Positions 36,165 to 44,472 of a stretch of DNA of 64,000 nt are shown here, one piece after another. This DNA comes from AP-15 sp963701815. GTDB lineage: Bacteria; Pseudomonadota; Alphaproteobacteria; ATCC43930; CGMCC-115725. The position numbers and the translations under genes were made by a program. The notes beneath the pieces are model-generated. The model was not told where the DNA came from, made no database searches, and saw only the letters and a program-made list of their open reading frames with translations. Positions within the stretch are counted from its first letter, which is position 1; each line of letters starts with the position of its first letter. The stretch covers positions 1-64,000 of the forward strand of contig CAVPBN010000008.1 in NCBI GenBank assembly GCA_963701815.1, read 5' to 3'.

Positions 36165-37405
36165 ATGAACGCGACGGATTTCGATCAGCTCGCCGGCTGG
36201 GTCACCCGCGCCGGGTTGATCGGCCGCACCGAGAGCGAGCTGATGGCCGGCTTCTGCCGGCGGGCGGTGGCCGCCGGCGTGCCGTTGGCCCGCGCCATCG
36301 TCATCCTCGACACGCTGCACCCGATCTATGAGGGCCGCGCCCTGCGCTGGCGCGCCGACCAGCCGGAGACCGCCGAGGCGATCGATTACGGGCGCACCAG
36401 CGAGGGCGAGGCGGCCGAGAGCTGGCGGCAATCGCCGTTCTTCCATCTGCTGCAATCGGGCGAAAGAATGCTGCGCCGGCATCTGGCCGCCGGCGGTCCC
36501 GCGGATTTCTCGACCGTGCAGCAGGCCCGCGACGAAGGGATGACCGATTACCTGGCGCTCGTCGAAAGATTTGCCGACGAAGGCGTGATCGGCGAGATGG
36601 ATTGCGTCTATTCGTCGTGGATGACCGATGCGGCAGGCGGCTTCGGCGACGATGCCGTCGCCGCGCTCGACCGGTTGACGCCGTTTCTGAAGCTCGCCGT
36701 CAAATCGGCGTCGCTGGCGCGAATGGCCGGGACCCTCGCCGAAACCTATCTCGGCCGCGATGCCGGCCGGCGCGTCATGAGCGGCCGCATCGCCCGGGGC
36801 GTCGCCGAGCGGATCGATGCGGTGCTGTGGATGAGCGACCTGCACGGCTACACCCGGATCAGCGACACCGTGGCGCCCGAGCAGATCATCCCGCTGCTCA
36901 ACGATTATGCCGAAATCGTCGTCTCGGCGGTGCATGGCGAGGGCGGCGACGTGCTGAAACTGATCGGCGACGGCACGCTCGCGATCTTCGCCGGCGAGGA
37001 CCGCGCGCAAGCCGGCCGGGCGGCGCTCGCCGCGGCGGCGCGGGTGCGCCGGGAGGTCGTCGGGCTGAACCGCAGCCGCGCCGAAGCCGGTCTGCCGACG
37101 ACCCAGGTTTATCTGGCCTTGCATGTCGGCGACGTCTTTTACGGCAATGTCGGCAGCAAGGACCGCCTCGATTTCACCGTGATCGGCCCGTCGGTCAACG
37201 AGGTCAGCCGCATCCTGGCGATGAGCCGTTCGGTCGAGCAGGACGTTCTGTTTCGGCGGCCTTCGCCGCGGCGCTCGGCGCGGAGGTGCGAGGCCGTCTG
37301 GTTTCGGTCGGCCGCTATGCTGTTGCGCGGCGTGGCGCAACCGCAGGAGCTTTTCATCCCCGAGCCCGGTTCGACGCGTCGCTGTCGTCGAAATCGCTGG
37401 GGTGA
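36165..37405 (+). CDS. class III adenylate/guanylate cyclase (frameshifted 3' end)
   Basis: Soluble nucleotide cyclase of about 410 aa. Residues 1-205 form a helical sensor-like region (FDQLAGWVTRAGLIGRT onward) with no identified domain. The catalytic domain starts AVLWMSDLHGYTRISD, with a metal Asp, followed by GEGGDVLKLIGDGTLAIF (second metal Asp) and GNVGSKDRLDFTVIGPSVNE. Near 37250 a missing T, and changes near 37315 and 37360, disrupt the tail: SAAFAAALGAEVRGRLVSVG and RGVAQPQELFIPEP lie in different frames. The core is complete, so activity could survive depending on the true sequence. A VOC gene follows. Confidence 0.8.
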
Positions 37406-37494
37406 GCCCGAAGCTTTCGGCGGAACACGATTGGCGCGTCCTCGAACGATCGCCCGCGTCGCGCCGGCTTACAGTAGTTGCCAAGAGGGAAACC

Positions 37495-37986
37495 ATGATC
37501 CATCATCTGTCGATCGCCGCGCGCGACCCGAAGCATGTCGCCGGGGTCCTGGCCGAATTCATGGGCGGCAAAGCGGTGCCGTTCCCGCCCAATCCGGGCA
37601 GCTTTTTCGCCTTGCAGCTCGACGAGCACGGCTCGGGCGTCGAGGTCTATCCGGCCGGGACCGTGCTGGAGCCGGGCGGCGAGGTCGGCGCCGGTTTCGC
37701 CAAACGGCCGGAGACCGAGCGCGGCTATCGCGCGACCCATTTTGCGCTCAGCGTCGCCACCTCGGCGGACAAGGTCGAGGAAATCGCGCGGCGCGAGAAC
37801 TGGCAGTGCTTCCGCTGCAACCGCGGCCCGTTCCACGTGATCGAGGTATGGGTCGAAAACGAATCGATGCTCGAAGTGTTGCCGCCCGAATACGCCGCCG
37901 AATATCTCGCCTTCACCGACCCCGGCAAAATCCTGACCGCGATGGCGGCGGCCCCGACCCAGACCGCCCGCCAGCGCGCCGCCTAA
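37495..37986 (+). CDS. VOC-fold (glyoxalase-like) protein
   Basis: A 163-aa protein starting MIHHLSIAARDPKHVAGVLA. The His at residue 3 or 4 and the betaalphabeta-betabeta pattern, with RATHFALSVATSADKVEEIA in the second half and FHVIEVWVENESMLEVLPP near residue 118, suggest a vicinal-oxygen-chelate module. Similar proteins are annotated 'hypothetical/VOC-like'. Enzymatic role unknown. The ribosome binding site is AGAGGGAAACC before ATG 37495. Confidence 0.7.
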   Translation: MIHHLSIAARDPKHVAGVLAEFMGGKAVPFPPNPGSFFALQLDEHGSGVEVYPAGTVLEPGGEVGAGFAKRPETERGYRATHFALSVATSADKVEEIARRENWQCFRCNRGPFHVIEVWVENESMLEVLPPEYAAEYLAFTDPGKILTAMAAAPTQTARQRAA

Positions 37987-38290
37987 TTCCCAAGCCGATA
38001 ATCTCCGGCCGAACCGGCAGTTGCATGCTGCTGCCGGTTCGCGCCGGGTTCCGGGCAAATTTGACGTAAGGTCAGCAGTACTTCCGACAGCGACGGCGCC
38101 AGCCGCTGTCGGAGGGCGGCGTCGTTTCGCACAGGCTGATTTTGTTTACCGCACATGCGGGATCTTCCAGGAGATCGGCGGAGCGCTTGCCGCATAAGTG
38201 GATGTTACTGGAAAATCAGACCCGCTTGCGGGCCTTCGGTGGCGTCACAGCGCGGCGCCGGAGCAGGGTCGGTCGCGCTCGACTAACTTC
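37987..38290. other. intergenic region at the left edge of an AT-richer island
   Basis: 304 nt between the VOC gene and the convergent retropepsin-like gene. It contains the hairpin listed at 38010-38041. Composition drops in GC towards 38290. No supportable ORF seen. Confidence 0.45.
38010..38041 (+). terminator. perfect 11-bp hairpin after the VOC gene
   Basis: CGAACCGGCAG and CTGCCGGTTCG form a perfect inverted repeat with a 10-nt loop, 23 nt after the VOC gene stop. No long T-run follows (CGCCGGGTTCCGGGCAAATTT), so a terminator role is inferred from position only. Confidence 0.45.
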
Positions 38291-39277
38291 TTAGATGACC
38301 TTTTTAACTTTTGCGATCCGATCCAAATAGAAATTGTACATGGTTCCCTTCGTCCGATTGTATACATCGCATTTGACGTAGAAATATTTTGTGGCGTCTC
38401 TATTCAAGCTGAAGTGGCATTCGCCCTCCATGCCATGGTCAACGGCCTCAGGTTTACCTTTGATCTCTAACGTAAAAGTGTCGATACTCAGATAGTAATT
38501 TTCTAGGTTGGGCTGCCGATCTTCCCCGCCTGATAGGGTATACACAGCTTGGTCGCTCCAAAACGTGAGCAAGGCACGGCCATTCTTTAGTACAGTGTAT
38601 GCGACCAAATCGCCGCACGGGAAAAATCCAGCGACTAATTGGTAACGACACCGCCCGAAGAGCGCGCGCGCGCTCTTAATGGGCAAGTTTTGCCTAATGT
38701 CGCCCGGCGGCGCTTCGGGTTGATCGTGAAGCACGAGCATATGGCGATTGTTGTCAATCGTCCACGCTGGCAGCTTCGAAAGAAATGATTGTCCGAGGAG
38801 GGGATCGCCTTTGGCTGAGACGACGTTGGCGACCACGTCCGTAATGACGTGATTCCCTACGCTCATTTTATGAAGGACATAACGGGCACTCGATGTTATC
38901 GAACCATCGGCCAAGGTATATGTCCCGGTTCCGATAAAGTCGCTGTCTTTCACTGTTCCGGTTCGACGAAATGTCGAGAAGACGTCTTCCGTGATCGCCA
39001 CCTCTGCCGCGCCGCTATCTAGAACAAATGGCACCGTAACCGCGTCGTTGATCCAGACTGGCAACATGAAAACGCCGTGTAATTGCTCAAGCTGTATGGT
39101 TTCGGCCACAGCGGGCAGCGTTATCAGCATTGCGAGCGAAAGTCCTGCGATCAGGCGTCTTACCTCTAGCCGCAGTTGGGCCTTGGGCGTCCGCCCGGCG
39201 ATGTGAACGGTAGTGCGCTGCTGGCTGTTATCGTCATTGGCGGAGAACCAGATATGTGCGGCAAACTCAATGGTCAT
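38291..39277 (-). CDS. retropepsin-like aspartic protease family protein
   Basis: A 328-aa protein starting at ATG 39277, only 2 nt after the stop of the HNH-like gene. After an N-terminal stretch, a hydrophobic segment (RRLIAGLSLAMLITLPAVAE, about residues 40-60) suggests export or membrane anchoring. The aspartyl motif VPFVLDSGAAEVAI near residue 88 and the partner DPLLGQSFLSKLPAWTIDN near residue 155 are typical of single-domain retropepsin-like proteases. The C-terminal 150 residues, Cys-containing, are unrecognised. Lower GC than flanking genes. Possible roles include proteolysis in the envelope. Confidence 0.75.
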   Translation of the reverse strand: MTIEFAAHIWFSANDDNSQQRTTVHIAGRTPKAQLRLEVRRLIAGLSLAMLITLPAVAETIQLEQLHGVFMLPVWINDAVTVPFVLDSGAAEVAITEDVFSTFRRTGTVKDSDFIGTGTYTLADGSITSSARYVLHKMSVGNHVITDVVANVVSAKGDPLLGQSFLSKLPAWTIDNNRHMLVLHDQPEAPPGDIRQNLPIKSARALFGRCRYQLVAGFFPCGDLVAYTVLKNGRALLTFWSDQAVYTLSGGEDRQPNLENYYLSIDTFTLEIKGKPEAVDHGMEGECHFSLNRDATKYFYVKCDVYNRTKGTMYNFYLDRIAKVKKVI

Positions 39278-39279
39278 GG

Positions 39280-40122
39280 CTATCCTCGAAACGCCCGCCA
39301 TTCTGAGATCGGAGAGCGCATCAATTCCCTCAAACATTCAGCGAAGCCATTCGCCTCGACGTTGGACAAATGGGGCAATGGCCACATGATAGGCTCACTT
39401 CTCAGAGGCCAAAGTCTGCGAATCTTTGTGACCCTGCTCGTCGGGTTGATTTCGAGTTCACGAAGAGCGGTAACGAACGAGAGCGTAAAAATATGACCGA
39501 TGCCAATAGCCGTCGTTTGTACGTTTTTGAATGCACCAACAGGTGGTGCCTCAGGGGGTCTTTTCCCAAAATAGGCAAGTAATGTGCGATGCCAATATCC
39601 GGTATACCATTCTTGCAAATCGTGTGTTCCCAACCAAATCCGCAATCGCCCCGGTATGGTGCGCGTTCGCTTGAATTCGCTACGTTCGTCTTGGTTTATT
39701 ACGGCATCAGACGGCTCTATAATCTCCGTCACCATTACCTTGAGCGCGATCCACGTTGCGAGTGCGATCCGAGAATTTTTCAGGAGCGTAATAGATCGGC
39801 CTTCTAACATTGGTATCAATATAGGTTTCGCGTTCTCCTCAATCCCGCTCATCCAAGATGAGTTACAGCGTTTACAGACTAGCCTAAATCGTTTTGCAAA
39901 AACATGACCTTCCCTAATTTTTTGCTCAGCGATTATTTCTCCAAGACGCACTCTATGGCGACCGGCTTGCGTCTTGGCCGAAGAGACTTGGGGCAAATAA
40001 GGATGCATCCATTCAGGCCACAGATGCTCCTCAGTCATCGGATTGCCACGTGTGCCACCTCCACCGCAGAAGATACACTTGCGGCCCGGCCCTTGTGGTT
40101 GGTGGTGACGGCCTGCGGACAT
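39280..40122 (-). CDS. HNH-like nuclease protein
   Basis: A 280-aa protein with an N-terminal zinc-type HNH arrangement: CIFCGGGG near residue 16, MTEEHLWPEWM (the conserved EH) near residue 29, and VCKRCNSSWMSGIEE near residue 82. This CxxC / EHxWP / CxxCN layout is found in many uncharacterised HNH proteins of mobile regions. The rest (YTGYWHRTLLAYF, HIFTLSFVTALRELE) is unrecognised. It starts 3 nt after the recombinase stop and ends 2 nt before the retropepsin-like ATG, so the three are a tight operon. Confidence 0.72.
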   Translation of the reverse strand: MSAGRHHQPQGPGRKCIFCGGGGTRGNPMTEEHLWPEWMHPYLPQVSSAKTQAGRHRVRLGEIIAEQKIREGHVFAKRFRLVCKRCNSSWMSGIEENAKPILIPMLEGRSITLLKNSRIALATWIALKVMVTEIIEPSDAVINQDERSEFKRTRTIPGRLRIWLGTHDLQEWYTGYWHRTLLAYFGKRPPEAPPVGAFKNVQTTAIGIGHIFTLSFVTALRELEINPTSRVTKIRRLWPLRSEPIMWPLPHLSNVEANGFAECLRELMRSPISEWRAFRG

Positions 40123-40125
40123 GCA

Positions 40126-40701
40126 CTATCGCGTGACGCGGCGCATGGTGGCGATGCTGCGGTCGTAGCTATCGGCCAATTCCTGCAACGTAGCGCCCTG
40201 CGCGCGCCGTCTGGTGGCCTCTTTCTGCTGTTCCGGTGTGAGGGAAGGGGGACGGCCCATATGCTTTCCACGGGCCTTGGCGCGGCTCCGGCCTTCGGCG
40301 GTGCGGGTGCGGATTAGATCGCGCTCGACGTCGGCCAACCCGCCGAGTACCGCCAGCATCAAGCGCCCGGTGCTGGTGCCGGTGTCGGCCCACGGTTCCG
40401 CCAAGGATCGGAATTGCGCCTTGGCGTCCACGATCCGCTTGACGATGCCGAACAGGTCGAACGTGCTGCGCGCCAGCCGGTCAATCCGCGTCACCGTCAC
40501 CACGTCGCCGGGGGCCAGCTTGCCGAGCATCCGGTTTAGCTCGCGCCGGTCGGGCCGCGCGCCCGTCACCTTCTCGCGGTAGATGCTCCGGGTGCTGCAT
40601 CCCGCCGCACGAAACTGCTCAAGCTGGCTGTCGAGGGTCTGCCCGTAGGTGGAGATGCGGGCATAGCCGATGAGGCGTTTTTCGGCGGGAGTTTCGACCA
40701 T
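40126..40701 (-). CDS. serine recombinase (resolvase/invertase family)
   Basis: Small serine recombinase, 191 aa. The catalytic Ser lies in IGYARISTYGQTLDSQ at residue 17. REKVTGARPDRRELNRML, VTRIDRLARS and GTSTGRLMLAVLGGLADVERD are standard resolvase segments, and a C-terminal HTH-type DNA-binding region follows (GRPPSLTPEQQKEATRRRAQ). It resembles Tn3-family resolvases and DNA invertases. It is intact, at the upstream end of an operon with HNH-like and retropepsin-like genes and at the centre of the AT-richer island, so it may have driven insertion. Confidence 0.93.
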   Translation of the reverse strand: MVETPAEKRLIGYARISTYGQTLDSQLEQFRAAGCSTRSIYREKVTGARPDRRELNRMLGKLAPGDVVTVTRIDRLARSTFDLFGIVKRIVDAKAQFRSLAEPWADTGTSTGRLMLAVLGGLADVERDLIRTRTAEGRSRAKARGKHMGRPPSLTPEQQKEATRRRAQGATLQELADSYDRSIATMRRVTR

Positions 40702-40796
40702 AACTTATGGCACTCCCAAATTTATCGAAAGTCTTAAATTATGCAACCTCGGGAGCTGGCTCCGAGACATGGCGAAGCATTCCGCAGACGGAAGCT

Positions 40797-41495
40797 TTAG
40801 GAAAACGAGTGTTTAGCGCTCTCAAGTGCTGCATCAATCTGTCCAATAATAGTCTGGGAAACCTCTTTCGCCACATTCGTTCTGGGTGCATGTAGAACAA
40901 TCGCTTTGGCAAGCTGGCATGTTATAATAAGAGTGTTTGCAATTGTCTTCGCTTCCTCCCTTGGTATTAAAGCGCTGTCATCACCGGAGCCAAAAACAGT
41001 GTTTTGCAGTATTTGTTGTACATATACAATGCGCAGATAGAATTGAATTATCAATTGCGCATCGAATGGAAAACGAGCAATTCGATTAGCAACCGATTTG
41101 TACACTATTGGGTCTGGATTTATCATGATCGATGACGCATTCCGTCTCTTCATCGGCAACTTCCCAGAATATATAGCTCCGCAAATACGCAATGCTTCTA
41201 TAACGAGCTTGTTGCATTCCATAACTTCGCGGATAACAGCTTCGGCCGCGGCTGAGTTGGCGTTCGCTTCCGCAGTGGCGGCCGCCCGGACTTGCATCTT
41301 GCCTGCCGAGTACGCCCAAAAACCGGCAATCAACGCAGCGATCAGCGCTAAGATACCGGCGATGAGGCTGCCCTGATCGCGTAAAAAGTTATACAGACAG
41401 GAATGCATCCCCAAGGCTCCGCGCGCCGCTTTTGCTTTCTGTATGTAGTAAGCCCGCGCTCTCATCGGCAACCCGCCACGCCGCATAATGTGCAT
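40797..41495 (-). CDS. hypothetical membrane-anchored protein
   Basis: A 232-aa protein. One TM helix (GSLIAGILALIAALIAGFWA, near residues 42-61) is followed by an Ala-rich probable coiled coil (MQVRAAATAEANANSAAAEA) and a mostly helical domain (FPFDAQLIIQFYLRIVYVQQ). The start ATG 41495 overlaps the stop of the upstream gene by 1 nt (TAATG). Internal Met at 41465 or 41408 would also retain the TM helix. Not recognised; low GC. Confidence 0.6.
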   Translation of the reverse strand: MHIMRRGGLPMRARAYYIQKAKAARGALGMHSCLYNFLRDQGSLIAGILALIAALIAGFWAYSAGKMQVRAAATAEANANSAAAEAVIREVMECNKLVIEALRICGAIYSGKLPMKRRNASSIMINPDPIVYKSVANRIARFPFDAQLIIQFYLRIVYVQQILQNTVFGSGDDSALIPREEAKTIANTLIITCQLAKAIVLHAPRTNVAKEVSQTIIGQIDAALESAKHSFS

Positions 41496-41902
41496 TATGA
41501 CAAATGTTTCTTCAGGTAAAAGGACAGTCCTGATCCTAACAATTCCGTCCTCCGCGTCCGCGCGTCGGTTTCGACCTGGTTTTGGAACGGGTCAGGCGGG
41601 GCATTAATACTTGCCTGTTCCGCGCTTTCTTCGCCCTCACCGGACACAAGATGTAGGTCGATCCCAAAATGTCCATCGGTTAAACAAAAGGTTTCCCATG
41701 TCTCGGCCAGGGAGCGTCGCTGACGGCTGGCGTTAGGAAAAACATGTCCAAAACGTCGATTTATCGAAATGACCGGCTTGTTGTTCCGGCACTCCTCCCC
41801 ATTTCTACACATAGAATCGTTCAAACGCCAAAAATACGCCGGATTAAATCGGCGAATAATAGTGTGATCCATTTCAGAATTCTCTTTGTAGAGATGTATC
41901 AC
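41495..41902 (-). CDS. hypothetical protein
   Basis: A 135-aa hydrophilic protein (start ATG 41902, or MDHTII at 41872). Contents include Cys pair NDSMCRNGEECRNN near residue 30 and SLAETWETFCLTDGHFGIDL, and it ends LSFYLKKHLS. No signal peptide or TM. It is coupled by TAATG to the membrane-protein gene. Codon use is AT-richer than the chromosome. Not recognised. Confidence 0.5.
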   Translation of the reverse strand: MIHLYKENSEMDHTIIRRFNPAYFWRLNDSMCRNGEECRNNKPVISINRRFGHVFPNASRQRRSLAETWETFCLTDGHFGIDLHLVSGEGEESAEQASINAPPDPFQNQVETDARTRRTELLGSGLSFYLKKHLS

Positions 41903-41924
41903 GACAAAAGAATGGAGAGCTGAA

Positions 41925-42101
41925 ATGTACCGCTATGGTTGGGTAACGGATCACCCGGCGGCGCTGTTGGCGCTGGGTGCGCTTGTGATTCTTGTCTTCG
42001 CATGGCCGCAGCAAAACGTTCCTGCCTGCGCGTTGGCGGTTGCGATGATGGTCGGCGCCGCAGGCATAACCATGTGGGCGCATCTGCGTTCAGCCGGGTA
42101 G
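41925..42101 (+). CDS. 58-aa two-helix membrane protein
   Basis: A short gene with a good ribosome site (GGAG, 7 nt before ATG 41925). The product begins MYRYGWVTDHPAALLALGAL; helix 1 is ALLALGALVILVFAW and helix 2 ALAVAMMVGAAGITMW, with a short loop WPQQNVPAC. It ends HLRSAG, stop TAG at 42099-42101. Divergent from the hypothetical gene pair. No family recognised. Confidence 0.55.
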   Translation: MYRYGWVTDHPAALLALGALVILVFAWPQQNVPACALAVAMMVGAAGITMWAHLRSAG

Positions 42102-42159
42102 TCGGTCGCGCCGAAGCCGCGCGGCGGCTCCACCCTCTCAAGCTCGAAGCGGACCGGGG

Positions 42160-43254
42160 CTAATACGTCTCGCGCGGCAGGTTCAGGTGCGGGAAGGCGC
42201 TGTGCACATGCGGCGGCACGACCTGGCGGGCCGGGCGGATGTAGGATTTGTCGAGTTCGCCGTAGCCGGTGACGCCCAACAGCGACAGGCAGATCCGGAT
42301 CTCGTCTTCGAGGATCTCGAACAACCGCACCACGCCCTCGGCGCCGGCGGCGGCGAGGCCGTAGACGTAGAGCCGGCCGCAGGCGACCGCATCGGCGCCG
42401 AGGATCAGCGCCTTGACCACGTCGGCGCCGCGATAGATGCCGCCATCGACGATGATCCCGGCGCGTCCGCCGACCGCCTCGACGATTTCGGGCAACACAT
42501 CGATCGAGCCGACCCCCTGGTCGAGCTGGCGCCCGCCATGGTTCGACACATAGACGCAGTCGACCCCGTGTTCGACCGCGATCTTGGCGTCTTCGGCGGT
42601 GGCGATGCCCTTCAGAATGACCGGGATACGGCTGTTCCGCTTGATCCGGTCGATATCGCGCCAGTTGAACTGCGCCTGAAAGATGCGGGCGTCGCCGGGG
42701 CGGACGCGGAGGCGCTGATGGCGCTTGGCGATGTCGCGTTCGCGCCGGCTGTAGCTGTCGGTGTCGACCGTCAGGCAAAACGCGTCATAGCCCTTGTCGC
42801 CGGCGCGGCCGACATGGTCGTCGACCCAGGCGGCGTCGCCGCGCACGTAAAGCTGAAAGATCTTGAAACCGTCGCCCGCGGCCTCGGCGGTCTTGTCGAG
42901 CCCCGGATGCGACACCGAGGAGAGGATCATGCCGTTGCCGAATTGGCGCGTCGCGGCGGCGACGGTCGCCCCGCCGCCCGGCTCGAACACCTCCAATGAG
43001 CCGACCGGCGCGCACAACACCGGGATGCGCAATTTCTTGCCGAAGAGCGTGCGGCTGCAATCGACGTTGGAAACGTCGCGCAGGACCCGCGGTCGGAAGC
43101 CGATCGAATCGAGCGCCAGCCGGTTGCGCGCCAGGGTGGTTTCGGTCTCGGAGCCGCCGATCAGATAGTCCCAATTGTTGCGGTCGAGATTGGCGCGCGC
43201 CTGGGTGACGAATTCGTGCAGGTTCTGAAACCGCTCCTCGATCCACTCGGACAT
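42160..43254 (-). CDS. FMN-dependent alpha-hydroxy acid oxidase/dehydrogenase
   Basis: Member of the lactate/glycolate/mandelate oxidase family, 364 aa. FMN and active-site segments: PVLCAPVGSLEVFEPGGG, FQLYVRGDAAWVDD, DAFCLTVDTDSYSRRERD, VILKGIATAEDA (Lys) and VYVSNHGGRQLDQGVGSIDV (His and Arg), and IIVDGGIYRGADVVKALILG. The YGTxS-type N-terminal region is present in divergent form. Substrate not certain. Divergently placed from a D-2-hydroxyacid dehydrogenase across a 212-nt promoter region. Confidence 0.9.
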   Translation of the reverse strand: MSEWIEERFQNLHEFVTQARANLDRNNWDYLIGGSETETTLARNRLALDSIGFRPRVLRDVSNVDCSRTLFGKKLRIPVLCAPVGSLEVFEPGGGATVAAATRQFGNGMILSSVSHPGLDKTAEAAGDGFKIFQLYVRGDAAWVDDHVGRAGDKGYDAFCLTVDTDSYSRRERDIAKRHQRLRVRPGDARIFQAQFNWRDIDRIKRNSRIPVILKGIATAEDAKIAVEHGVDCVYVSNHGGRQLDQGVGSIDVLPEIVEAVGGRAGIIVDGGIYRGADVVKALILGADAVACGRLYVYGLAAAGAEGVVRLFEILEDEIRICLSLLGVTGYGELDKSYIRPARQVVPPHVHSAFPHLNLPRETY

Positions 43255-43466
43255 GACTCGGCGACCTCGTTGCTTCTACAAATATTGTTTGCGGGGGGGC
43301 TGCGACGCGGCTCTACCCTAACCCAGGCGTCGGGCCCGGGCAATCGGCTCGGCCGCCCCGCGCCGTCCGGGTTTTTGCGCTTGGGGGTGGCCGCCCGGTA
43401 TCGCTACGATAAGACTTCCTTCCGGCCGACCGGACGCGGCAATTCCCCCAAAGAGGAGACGCTTTT

Positions 43467-44438
43467 ATGGCTCGCATTTTGACCCCTGCCACCCACTCCG
43501 AGGAAACCCTCGAAATCGCGCGCGATCTGCTGCCGCCGGGCCTCGAACTGGTCATGGCGCCGCATGGCCGGCCGGAATTCTGGAACCTGTTGAAGGACGC
43601 CGAATATTACATCGGCGCCGGGCAGTTCCCGCACGGCCCGGACTTCTACAAAAACGCGCCAAAACTCAAGATCGTGCAGACCTTGAGCGCCGGCTACAAC
43701 ACCTACGACCTCGAAGCCGCGCGGGACGCGGGCGTGCCGATCTGCAACAACGGCGGCGCCAACGCGACGGCGGTGGCCGAGCATGCGATGATGCTGATGC
43801 TGGCGGTCAGCCGCAGACTGATCTGGCAGCACGAGGGGGTGGTCTCCGGGCGCTGGCGCGGCAATGATTTCAACGCAGCCAAACTCTACGAACTCGAAGA
43901 CAAGACCCTCGGCATCATCGGGCTCGGCAATATCGGCAAAAAGGTCGCCCGCCGCGCCAAGGCATTCGACATGCATGTCAAATACTACGACATCAATCGC
44001 TTGACCGGCGACCAGGAAGACGCGCTCGGCGTGCGGTTCGCGCTGTTCCCCGAATTGCTGAAGATCTCCGACATCGTGACGTTGCACGTGCCGCTCGATC
44101 TGTCGACGCACAATCTGATCGGCGAAAAGGAGCTGGCCCTGATGAAGCCGACCGCGATCCTCGTCAACACCTGCCGCGGTCCGGTCGTCGACGAGGTGGC
44201 GCTCTACAAGGCGTTGCGCGACGAGACGATCATGGCCGCCGGGCTCGACGTGATGGTCGAGGAGCCGCCCAAGCCCGACCACGAATTGTTCACGCTGAAG
44301 AATGCGATCTTCAGCCCGCACGGCGCCGGACCGACCTGGGACAATCACTGGAAGCGCTGGCGCAACGCCTTCGACAATTTCGAGCGGGTCGGCCGCGGCC
44401 AGAAGCCGTTCTGGATCGTCCCGGAGCTGCGCGACTGA
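43467..44438 (+). CDS. D-isomer-specific 2-hydroxyacid dehydrogenase
   Basis: NAD(P)-dependent dehydrogenase, 323 aa. The Rossmann motif GIIGLGNIGKKVARRAKAFD is near residue 152. Catalytic segments: NTCRGPVVDEVALYKAL (Arg), AGLDVMVEEPPKPD (Glu) and SPHGAGPTWDN (His). The ribosome site is AAAGAGGAG before ATG 43467. Together with the divergent FMN-dependent enzyme it may interconvert a 2-oxo acid and its 2-hydroxy acid; the substrate is unknown. Confidence 0.93.
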   Translation: MARILTPATHSEETLEIARDLLPPGLELVMAPHGRPEFWNLLKDAEYYIGAGQFPHGPDFYKNAPKLKIVQTLSAGYNTYDLEAARDAGVPICNNGGANATAVAEHAMMLMLAVSRRLIWQHEGVVSGRWRGNDFNAAKLYELEDKTLGIIGLGNIGKKVARRAKAFDMHVKYYDINRLTGDQEDALGVRFALFPELLKISDIVTLHVPLDLSTHNLIGEKELALMKPTAILVNTCRGPVVDEVALYKALRDETIMAAGLDVMVEEPPKPDHELFTLKNAIFSPHGAGPTWDNHWKRWRNAFDNFERVGRGQKPFWIVPELRD

Positions 44439-44472
44439 GCGCGGCGCCGCCGGCAGCCATCGGCCGGCGGGC

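Noticed and set aside
35970..37496. 508-aa minus-strand frame over the cyclase
   Set aside because: Antisense shadow without motifs; the cyclase core is on the plus strand.
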